Shown: piece by piece, positions 1 to 4,510 of the stretch
How the letters are laid out: the number at the start of each line of letters is the position of its first letter
Numbering within the stretch: position 1 is the first letter of the stretch
Assembly: GCA_030598625.1 (NCBI GenBank)
Contig: JAUVPO010000063.1
Location: 1-9,062, forward strand
Direction: 5' to 3'
Length of the DNA stretch: 9,062 nt
Source: Deferribacteres bacterium
Lineage (GTDB): Bacteria > Nitrospirota > Thermodesulfovibrionia > UBA6902
Notes under the pieces: model-generated
Told to the model about the DNA's origin: nothing
Database searches by the model: none
What the model saw: the letters and a program-made list of their open reading frames with translations, nothing else
Made by a program: the position numbers and the translations under genes

Positions 1-121
1 AGAAATCTTATAGCATTGTTGATAAAGTGGGGAATTGTTCTGTAACTAAATGGGGAATTCTTTTGATTCCAGCTGGGGAATTAATTTGAAACTACCTGGG
101 GATTTATGCTGAAACTCGACA
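1..121. mobile_element. Probable terminal segment of an IS21-type insertion sequence (body lies left of the window)
   Basis: No coding sequence is visible in these bases. Four evenly spaced copies of a TGGGGAWTT motif (28-119) resemble the multiple terminal repeats that IS21-family elements carry at their ends and that bind the IstA transposase. The last repeat unit runs into CGACA at 117-121, and IS21-type elements end in CA, so 121 is a plausible outer boundary. The istA/istB genes that would confirm this lie outside the window. The element could equally be an inactive remnant. Identification is by repeat architecture only. Confidence 0.45.
28..119 (+). repeat. Four 23-bp-periodic direct repeats (TGGGGAWTT...TGAAACT)
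   Basis: TGGGGAATT begins at 28, 51 and 74, and TGGGGATTT at 97, giving an exact 23-bp period over four units. The second half of the unit is also partly conserved: TTTGAAACT and GCTGAAACT are seen in the third and fourth units, with weaker versions in the first two. A 23-bp period is about two helical turns, so a protein binding each unit would contact the same face of the DNA. This suits transposase binding sites at an IS end; an unrelated iteron-like array is the alternative. Confidence 0.8.
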
Positions 122-123
122 CC

Positions 124-153
124 TTGACGAACTTTATGGAAAAATGCTATTTT
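124..153 (+). promoter_or_regulatory. Candidate sigma-70 promoter of the cold-shock gene
   Basis: TTGACG at 124-129 and TATTTT at 148-153 are separated by 18 bp. Transcription from here would give a leader of about 115 nt before the csp ATG at 275, similar in kind to the long leaders of cspA-type genes. The promoter starts right after the presumed IS end at about 121, so the element may have landed just upstream or even supplied part of the promoter. Downstream of the leader hairpin I found only a poor alternative (TTGAGG at 229-234, TATAGA at 253-258), which would start the transcript inside the ribosome binding site. Confidence 0.45.
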
Positions 154-187
154 AAGACCAGAGTTTTGGAAGTTTTTGTAGTTGATG

Positions 188-224
188 AGGCCACGAAGAT
201 TTTTGATCTTTGGGGCCTTTTTTT
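188..224 (+). terminator. Intrinsic-terminator-like hairpin inside the csp 5' leader
   Basis: The arms 189-200 (GGCCACGAAGAT) and 206-217 (ATCTTTGGGGCC) form a 12-position stem with one A-G mismatch and one G-T pair around a 5-base loop (TTTTG). A run of seven T follows at 218-224. It lies between the candidate promoter (124-153) and the csp start codon (275). It either stops transcription coming from the insertion sequence, or acts as an attenuator or temperature-sensitive element of the csp mRNA. Confidence 0.7.
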
Positions 225-274
225 CTTGTTGAGGCCTTCTGAGATTTCAATTTATAGATAAGGAGGTAAAAGCA

Positions 275-472
275 ATGCAAGGAACTGTGAAATGGTTTAA
301 CGACAGCAAAGGTTTTGGCTTTATTTCGTGTGAAGACGGTAGTGAAGCTTTTGTTCATCACACATCCATCCAGGGCAGCGGATTCAAGAGTCTTGCTGAA
401 GGTGACTCGGTCAGCTTTGATACTGAAGACGGCCCGAAAGGCCCCAAGGCGATCAATGTTGTAAAAGAGTAA
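275..472 (+). CDS. csp: CspA-family cold-shock protein
   Basis: This 65-residue protein is a single cold-shock domain of the usual CspA length, a five-stranded OB-fold that binds single-stranded RNA and DNA and acts as an RNA chaperone in the cytoplasm. The RNP1 motif KGFGFI lies at residues 12-17 and the RNP2 motif, here AFVHH rather than the common VFVHF/H, at 25-29. The opening GTVKWFN and the late GPKA segment are also typical. The ATG is preceded by a strong ribosome site, AGGAGG at 261-266. The gene stands alone between a leader hairpin (188-224) and a strong terminator (479-520). Which Csp paralogue it is, and whether it is cold-induced or constitutive, cannot be told from the protein. 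Confidence 0.97.
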   Translation: MQGTVKWFNDSKGFGFISCEDGSEAFVHHTSIQGSGFKSLAEGDSVSFDTEDGPKGPKAINVVKE

Positions 473-478
473 TTAACC

Positions 479-520
479 GGAGAAGGCCCTTTCCAGGGGG
501 AAGGGGCCTTCTCCTTATTT
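479..520 (+). terminator. Strong intrinsic terminator of csp
   Basis: Arms 479-494 and 499-514 form an uninterrupted 16-bp, GC-rich stem (one G-U pair) around a 4-base loop (495-498). It is followed by TTATTTT. The hairpin starts six bases after the csp stop codon, so it closes this gene and separates it from the next. Confidence 0.92.
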
Positions 521-585
521 TAAAAATATTATAAACGAGAACAACGCTCATGTTTTTTGAGAAAAGTTAATCAGGGAAGGTAAGT

Positions 586-774
586 ATGGCAAAACGTTCC
601 GGCATGTACAGCAGCAATAAGCGGAAAAAAGAGATGCAGCGACAGAAAAAACAGGAAGAGAAAAGACTGAAACGCGAAAAGAACGCAAAGAACCCTTCAC
701 AAGGTCCTGATGAAACGGATTCAACGGGTTCTGAACCGGAAGCATCTGAAAGCACGACTGAAGTAAATAATTAA
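586..774 (+). CDS. Small basic/acidic two-part protein of unknown function
   Basis: This 62-residue protein is not one I can name. It has a sharply divided composition. Residues 1-36 are dominated by Lys, Arg, Gln and Glu (MAKRSGMYSSNKRKK at the start) and look like one charged helix able to bind nucleic acid. Residues 37-62 are rich in Asp, Glu, Ser and Thr and probably disordered. It has no signal peptide or membrane segment. The ATG is supported by GGGAAGG at 574-580. It follows the csp terminator by about 65 bp, with AT-rich sequence (TATTATAAA near 525-533) that may hold a -10 element but no clear -35. Its position beside a cold-shock gene and its basic half suggest an RNA- or ribosome-associated role, which is inference only. 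Confidence 0.7.
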   Translation: MAKRSGMYSSNKRKKEMQRQKKQEEKRLKREKNAKNPSQGPDETDSTGSEPEASESTTEVNN

Positions 775-843
775 TACCCGACCCAATTTTTCTTCCTTTT
801 TGTCAATCGTTGTGGAATTCATAATTTCTTCAAAGTCTTTACA

Positions 844-849
844 TAGAAT
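844..849 (+). promoter_or_regulatory. Candidate -10 element for the structured RNA
   Basis: TAGAAT at 844-849 places the expected transcription start at about 856, exactly where the RNA's closing stem begins. No good -35 is found at 16-18 bp spacing (sequence there is ATAATT), so the promoter is weak, activator-dependent or not real. Confidence 0.3.
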
Positions 850-855
850 TAAGCC

Positions 856-957
856 AAGGATGCTGACCACTGATTAAAAGGTTATTTCCTACCTACGCTG
901 AGAGCCCAACCTTTTAATTCAGCCATGTCCCCTAAACCGGTCAGCATCCTTTTTTAT
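856..957 (+). ncRNA. Candidate structured small RNA with terminator-type 3' end
   Basis: The outer arms 856-868 (AAGGATGCTGACC) and 939-951 (GGTCAGCATCCTT) pair perfectly over 13 bp and are followed by a T-rich tail. Nested inside, 870-883 (CTGATTAAAAGGTT) pairs with 908-922 over 14 bp with a single bulged T. This leaves a 24-nt apical loop (884-907) and a one-sided internal loop of 16 nt (923-938). Both unpaired stretches are C-rich (TTTCCTACCTACG and GTCCCCT) and could pair with Shine-Dalgarno sequences. The -10-like TAGAAT fits a start at the stem base. I match it to no known RNA family: it lacks the GGAAGCAGCC region of SRP RNA, and its CTGAGA is not enough for a TPP riboswitch. It might instead be the elaborate terminator of the 586-774 gene or a MITE-like palindrome. 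Confidence 0.5.
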
Positions 958-990
958 TTATACTTTTCAATACCCCGCTGTCTTATTAAT

Positions 991-1018
991 CTCCCTGTAA
1001 CTGAATGGTTACCGGGAG
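991..1018. repeat. Inverted repeat upstream of the toxin-antitoxin operon
   Basis: CTCCCTGTAAC (991-1001) and GTTACCGGGAG (1008-1018) are complementary at 10 of 11 positions with a 6-base spacer. No T-tract follows, so it is not an intrinsic terminator. It lies 21 bp upstream of the TA promoter -35 and could be a protein-binding site or just an RNA hairpin. The rest of 775-1085 holds the structured RNA, the TA promoter and no gene that I can support. Confidence 0.5.
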
Positions 1019-1038
1019 CTCCTGTCGGGTCTTTAAGC

Positions 1039-1073
1039 TTGACCGGCCTCACGGTATGATATATAGTAATACC
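1039..1073 (+). promoter_or_regulatory. Sigma-70 promoter and overlapping operator palindrome of the toxin-antitoxin operon
   Basis: TTGACC (1039-1044) and TATAGT (1062-1067) are 17 bp apart, a near-consensus promoter for the antitoxin gene starting at 1086. A palindrome GGTAT-N11-ATACC (1053-1073) is wrapped around the -10 box. Type II TA operons are usually repressed by the antitoxin or the TA complex binding a palindrome at this position, so it is the likely operator. The ribosome site AGGAGGT follows at 1074-1080. Confidence 0.7.
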
Positions 1074-1085
1074 AGGAGGTAAAAT

Positions 1086-1328
1086 ATGAATAAAACGAAA
1101 ATTGCAATTACCATTGACCATGAATCCGTCAAACAATTAGACCAGCTTATCAAAAAACACATTTATTTAAATCGTAGTCAGGCAATTCAGGAAGCCGTGA
1201 AGGAAAAGCTGAAGAGGATAGAACGTAGCCGTTTGGCGAAAGAGTGTTCCAGACTTAATCCGGATTTTGAAAAGGCGATGGCCGAAGAAGGGATATCCGA
1301 GGATTTGAGTAAATGGCCAAAATATTAA
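1086..1328 (+). CDS. Ribbon-helix-helix antitoxin of a MazEF/PemIK-type module
   Basis: This 80-residue protein has the layout of a ribbon-helix-helix antitoxin. A short N-terminal strand (KIAITID, 5-11) would pair in the dimer to contact DNA, followed by helix A (about 13-24) and helix B after the LNRSQAI motif (28-34, running to about 43). The C-terminal part (about 50-80, ending DLSKWPKY) is the kind of flexible tail that lies in the toxin's active-site groove. It should neutralise the adjacent MazF-like RNase and repress the operon through the palindrome at 1053-1073. The start is well supported by AGGAGGT at 1074-1080. Its coding sequence overlaps the toxin's by 16 bp, which couples translation and favours antitoxin excess. 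Family-level call is secure; the exact subfamily is not. Confidence 0.88.
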   Translation: MNKTKIAITIDHESVKQLDQLIKKHIYLNRSQAIQEAVKEKLKRIERSRLAKECSRLNPDFEKAMAEEGISEDLSKWPKY

Positions 1329-1651
1329 GGGGTGATATACGCTGGGCTGATTTAAACCCTGTTCGTGGTAATGAGCAAGCAGGATTACGGCCTGTTTTAA
1401 TCCTGAGTCATGATGTATTTAATGAGCGATCAGGAACTATTATAGCAGTGGCTCTTACCAGTCAGCCACAGCGTGCCGGGTTTCCATTGACTCTGGAGTT
1501 AAAAACCGGGAAATTGCCAAAGCGCTCATGGGTAAAGATTAGCCAAATTCGAACACTTTCTGTTGGAAGAATTGGAAAAAAAATTGGTAAAGCGTCTCCA
1601 GAGGAATTATTTCAAGTCATAGATGGCTTAAATGACATAATCGGAACATAA
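1313..1651 (+). CDS. mazF: MazF/PemK-family endoribonuclease toxin
   Basis: The 112-residue protein is a full-length MazF/PemK toxin, a sequence-specific single-strand endoribonuclease that cuts mRNA in the cytoplasm. The RGDIRWADLNP opening (6-16), GLRPVLILS (24-32) and the VALTSQ strand end (46-51) are hallmarks. The expected active-site residues are present: Glu21, Arg26 and Thr49 correspond to the charged residues, GxRP arginine and Thr/Ser used for cleavage in characterised MazF proteins. The later KRSWVKISQIRTLS block (70-83) matches the conserved dimer and substrate-groove region. Nothing suggests truncation or inactivation. It starts inside the antitoxin gene (ATG at 1313, with no strong ribosome site of its own), so its expression probably depends on antitoxin translation. 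The cleavage sequence cannot be predicted. Confidence 0.93.
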   Translation: MAKILRGDIRWADLNPVRGNEQAGLRPVLILSHDVFNERSGTIIAVALTSQPQRAGFPLTLELKTGKLPKRSWVKISQIRTLSVGRIGKKIGKASPEELFQVIDGLNDIIGT

Positions 1652-1710
1652 CAAGCGGTGGACTATGAACAAGCGCCATGGGTATGCGGAACAAATAGGG
1701 GAAAGATGTG

Positions 1711-1716
1711 TATAAT
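1711..1716 (+). promoter_or_regulatory. Candidate -10 box for the NosL-like operon
   Basis: A perfect TATAAT lies 58 bp upstream of the nosL-like ATG. The sequence 17 bp upstream (GGAACA near 1688-1693) is a poor -35, so an activator may be needed or the match is chance. No intrinsic terminator is visible between the toxin gene and this operon, so read-through from the TA promoter is also possible. Confidence 0.4.
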
Positions 1717-1773
1717 ATGGCTGCGCCGATTTATTGGTAGGTAAATTATATTAAGACTGAAGGAGGATGAAAA

Positions 1774-2316
1774 ATGAAGCATAAGAGAATAACAGTAATG
1801 ATTTTCGCGCTTCTTGCCGCTGTCTGGCTGTTAGAGGCGGTGCATGCCGGAGAATTTATTGAACCCTCTAAAGAAGACAAATGTCCTGTTTGCGGCATGT
1901 TTGTCTATAAATATCCCAAATGGGTTGCGGAAATAATTTTTAAGGACGGCACATACGCTGCTTTTGACGGGCCGAAGGACATGTTGAAATATTATTTCAA
2001 TGTCCCAAAATATAACAAGAGCAAAACAAAAGAGGACATAGCCGAAATATATGTGACGGAGTATTACACGACCGGAAAAGTGAAAGCTGGAGATGTAAAT
2101 TTTGTGCTTGGCAGTGAAGTATACGGGCCCATGGGAATGGAATTAGTACCTGTTAAGGGCAAAAAGGAAACGGAAACGTTTATGAAAGACCATAAGGGTA
2201 AAAGGGCGCTTTCATTTGACGAAATAAAGCCTGCTGATATTCCGGGGAAGGGAAAGATGCATCATCAGGGACAGGAAAAGAGTAAACAGGGTGAGATGAA
2301 AGAGCATGGTATGTAA
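1774..2316 (+). CDS. NosL-like periplasmic CPVCGM metal-binding protein
   Basis: The 180-residue protein begins with a Sec signal peptide (basic MKHKR, hydrophobic 7-20, likely cleavage after VHA at 25). There is no lipobox cysteine, so unlike classical NosL it should be soluble in the periplasm. The mature part has the NosL hallmark CPVCGM (37-42), then FDGPKDM (64-70) and YGPMGMELVP (117-126). In characterised NosL this family binds Cu(I) and supports copper-site assembly of nitrous oxide reductase. The C-terminal tail (161-180) adds MHH, Met and His residues that could bind copper. The start is set by AGGAGG at 1761-1766. It heads a five-gene run with a small membrane protein, an ABC pair and a polytopic membrane protein. 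No nosZ, nosD or nosY is nearby, so a role in copper or other metal delivery to a different envelope target is inferred. Confidence 0.85.
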   Translation: MKHKRITVMIFALLAAVWLLEAVHAGEFIEPSKEDKCPVCGMFVYKYPKWVAEIIFKDGTYAAFDGPKDMLKYYFNVPKYNKSKTKEDIAEIYVTEYYTTGKVKAGDVNFVLGSEVYGPMGMELVPVKGKKETETFMKDHKGKRALSFDEIKPADIPGKGKMHHQGQEKSKQGEMKEHGM

Positions 2317-2331
2317 CTCGATCCAGGTTAC

Positions 2332-2661
2332 ATGAAATATAAAATATTTACGGGATTTATTTTGCTGGAAATCCTGCTCCTCCTGTTTTTTTATGTCTCA
2401 AGTGATTTATCGGTTGAGAGGAGGCAGGGGGAGATAAGCTTAAAGAGAGCGCTTGTCAGGGAACTCGCGCTTACCGACCTTTCCGTCTGGACAGAGGCCC
2501 GATATACCCGGCACCCGTCCCAGGCAGATCGGTTTGCCCCGTTTCAGGATTACCCCGCGTCAATTGAACACTTTCCCGCAGGCTCAATAATCGCCCCTCC
2601 GGAGCATATAAAAGGTCCGGCAAAGATTGAATTGAAGAATGAATGGAAAATTGACCGATAA
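2332..2661 (+). CDS. Small single-pass membrane protein of the NosL/ABC operon, function unknown
   Basis: This 109-residue protein has an uncleaved-looking N-terminal hydrophobic segment (about 6-23) and an extracytoplasmic domain of about 85 residues. The segment TEARYTRHPSQAD (54-66), followed by FQDYP (71-75) and HFPAGS (80-85), reads like a conserved motif block; I believe similar proteins sit beside comparable ABC pairs in other proteobacterial-type genomes, but I cannot name the family. It contains no cysteine, and two His (61, 80) could be functional. The ribosome site is weak (CCAGG before the ATG), so translation may be coupled to the NosL-like gene 15 bp upstream. Its stop codon overlaps the permease start (TAATG at 2659-2663). 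A periplasmic adaptor between the NosL-like protein and the transporter is a reasonable guess, not shown. Confidence 0.8.
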   Translation: MKYKIFTGFILLEILLLLFFYVSSDLSVERRQGEISLKRALVRELALTDLSVWTEARYTRHPSQADRFAPFQDYPASIEHFPAGSIIAPPEHIKGPAKIELKNEWKIDR

Positions 2662-3818
2662 TGGAAAAACATAAAAAGATACTGGAATACGCGATTTCAT
2701 CTCTGTTAAGGAGAACATATAGAAACCTTGCCGTTATAGTTGTCTTCAGCTTTATGGTAGCGGTATTATCATCCGTCCTCTTCCTGACACACTCCTTTAA
2801 GGTTGAAGCGCTGAACGTGCTAAGCGACGCTCCCGAGTTGATAGTGCAGAGAATATCGGGCGGAAGGCATGACCTTATTCCGGCTGATTATATGAAAAAG
2901 ATCAAGGAGATTTTCGGTGTCGGCGAGGTCATACCGAGGTTCTGGGGATATTATTATGACCGCATGACGGACAGTAATTATACTCTAATGGGGATTGATA
3001 AAAACATGCGGGGGCTGGAATTGTTGGACGGCAGGATGCCGACTGACAGCGGCGAGTGTGCCATTGGAAAGGGTGTGTCGGATGTCAGGTCTGCCGGGAT
3101 CGGCGGGAAAATGTATCTTATCAACAGCAGGGGGAGGGTCATTGCTTTTAAGGTCGTTGGTGTCTTCACTTCAGGCTCAAATATTCTTACAAACGACCTT
3201 GTCCTGTTAACTAAGGACAGTGTCAAGACTTTTTTCGGGATGCCGTCAGGTATGGCCACGGACATTATTGTTGAGGTCAATAATGATTATGAGGAGCCGT
3301 TTGTAATCAGCAAGATCAAGGAATTGCTGCCGGATACAAGGCCTATTATGAAAAGAGAGATTATCAGGACTTATGATACTGTATTCAGCTGGAGAAGCGG
3401 GATGATTCTTATAATGTTTTTCGGGGCGCTGACGGCCTTTTGCATCCTTGCGTGGGACAAAGCGACGGGACTGAGCGACGGGGAACGGCAGGAGATAGGA
3501 ATACTCAAGGCCATTGGATGGGAAACGTCGGATATTCTTGAACTGAAGTTCTGGGAGGGGATCGTTATTTCTCTTACGTCGTTTCTTTCGGGTTTGATAC
3601 TGGCTTATGTTCATGTGTTCTTTTTCGGGGCTTCGGTATTCTCGCCCGTGCTGAAAGGCTGGTCCGTACTGTTTCCCCAATTCAGGTTGATGCCCTATAT
3701 AAGCCTTTATCAGGTTTTCATAATATTGTTTTTTACGGTTGTGCCTTATGTGGCAAGCACGATTATTCCCTCCTGGAGGGCGGCGATAACAGAGCCTGAT
3801 AGCGTGATGAGGGGATAA
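2661..3818 (+). CDS. FtsX/MacB/LolE-type ABC transporter permease
   Basis: The 385-residue protein has the four-helix layout of type VII (MacB/LolCDE-like) ABC permeases. One helix lies near the N terminus (about 24-44), then a large periplasmic domain (about 45-245), then three helices (about 247-267, 299-320, 350-370). The ERQEIGILKAIGW block (275-287) is the family's cytoplasmic coupling element, and the end (IPSWRAAITEPDSVMRG) matches the usual basic C terminus. Members of this family do not move substrates through a pore. They transmit ATP-driven motion to periplasmic domains to extract lipoproteins, expel periplasmic compounds or activate hydrolases. The gene starts on the last base of the upstream stop codon and ends the same way into the ATPase gene, so the pair is one unit. 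Its association with a NosL-like protein suggests it works on a metal-loaded or lipid-anchored partner. Confidence 0.92.
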   Translation: MEKHKKILEYAISSLLRRTYRNLAVIVVFSFMVAVLSSVLFLTHSFKVEALNVLSDAPELIVQRISGGRHDLIPADYMKKIKEIFGVGEVIPRFWGYYYDRMTDSNYTLMGIDKNMRGLELLDGRMPTDSGECAIGKGVSDVRSAGIGGKMYLINSRGRVIAFKVVGVFTSGSNILTNDLVLLTKDSVKTFFGMPSGMATDIIVEVNNDYEEPFVISKIKELLPDTRPIMKREIIRTYDTVFSWRSGMILIMFFGALTAFCILAWDKATGLSDGERQEIGILKAIGWETSDILELKFWEGIVISLTSFLSGLILAYVHVFFFGASVFSPVLKGWSVLFPQFRLMPYISLYQVFIILFFTVVPYVASTIIPSWRAAITEPDSVMRG

Positions 3819-4510
3819 TGGATTCCGTAATTAAAACATATGATATTGCGAAGGTATTCAATCCGGGCATGCCTGACCAGATTAAAGCTGTGACGGACAT
3901 CTCAATTGAGATTGAGAGGGGAGGGATTACGGTTTTAAAGGGGCCGAGCGGGTCGGGAAAGACGTCCCTCTTAAGCCTGATCGGATGCATGTCGCGACCG
4001 ACCAGTGGAAGGATCATTGTTAACGGAAAGGACGTTGCGAAACTTCCCGAGAGATTTCTTACGGGAATAAGGCGGAGTACATTCGGTTTCGTTTTTCAGC
4101 ATTTTAATCTTATCAGTGGAATAAGTGTAATAGAAAATATCATGCTTCCCCTGTATCCTTCGGACATAAAGCTCTCTTCAATCAGGAAAAGGGTCGAATC
4201 CATTATGGAAAATCTGGGCATCTCCGGGAAAAAGGATTTCAGTGTGCAAAGGCTTTCCGGCGGTGAACAGCAGAGGGTCGCTATCGCAAGGTCGCTGATT
4301 AACGAACCTGAAGTAATATTAGCTGATGAACCCACCGCGCATCTCGATTCAAAACTCTCCGAAGACCTGAAGGATATTTTCGTTACCCTTCAAAAAGAGG
4401 GTAAAACGATCATTATAGCCACCCATGACCCGATCATACACGAAGGAGGATTTGCCGGCAGAGTGATAGAAATGAGGGACGGTATGGTTAAAGAGGTAAC
4501 AGTAGAGTGA
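3818..4510 (+). CDS. ABC transporter ATP-binding protein (LolD/MacB-type)
   Basis: This 230-residue protein is a complete nucleotide-binding subunit. Walker A GPSGSGKTS is at 42-50, the Q-loop glutamine (VFQHFNL) at 94, the signature LSGGEQQR at 146-153, Walker B VILADEP with the catalytic Glu at 166-172, the D-loop HLDS at 175-178 and the switch His (ATHD) at 203. It belongs to the short LolD/MacB/FtsE-like group that partners FtsX-type permeases. It is encoded directly after such a permease with TAATG overlap at 3816-3820, so they should form a 2+2 complex at the inner membrane. Its stop overlaps the next gene's GTG start, tying the eight-helix membrane protein to the same translation unit. 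No key residue is missing. Confidence 0.96.
   Translation: MDSVIKTYDIAKVFNPGMPDQIKAVTDISIEIERGGITVLKGPSGSGKTSLLSLIGCMSRPTSGRIIVNGKDVAKLPERFLTGIRRSTFGFVFQHFNLISGISVIENIMLPLYPSDIKLSSIRKRVESIMENLGISGKKDFSVQRLSGGEQQRVAIARSLINEPEVILADEPTAHLDSKLSEDLKDIFVTLQKEGKTIIIATHDPIIHEGGFAGRVIEMRDGMVKEVTVE

Noticed and set aside
229..258. Promoter TTGAGG-N18-TATAGA just upstream of csp
   Set aside because: Its start point would fall within or after the AGGAGG ribosome site, so the transcript could not be translated well.
152..361. Minus-strand open frame of 69 codons over the csp leader
   Set aside because: It overlaps the cold-shock gene and the leader hairpin, has no ribosome site and reads as low-complexity basic sequence.
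856..957. TPP riboswitch or SRP RNA for the structured region
   Set aside because: Only a CTGAGA fragment fits the TPP consensus and the other conserved blocks are missing. The GGAAGCAGCC-type region of SRP RNA is absent.
3246..3680. Minus-strand open frame of 144 codons inside the permease gene
   Set aside because: It is fully covered by the permease gene, has a composition unlike a folded protein and no start signals; it is an antisense shadow.
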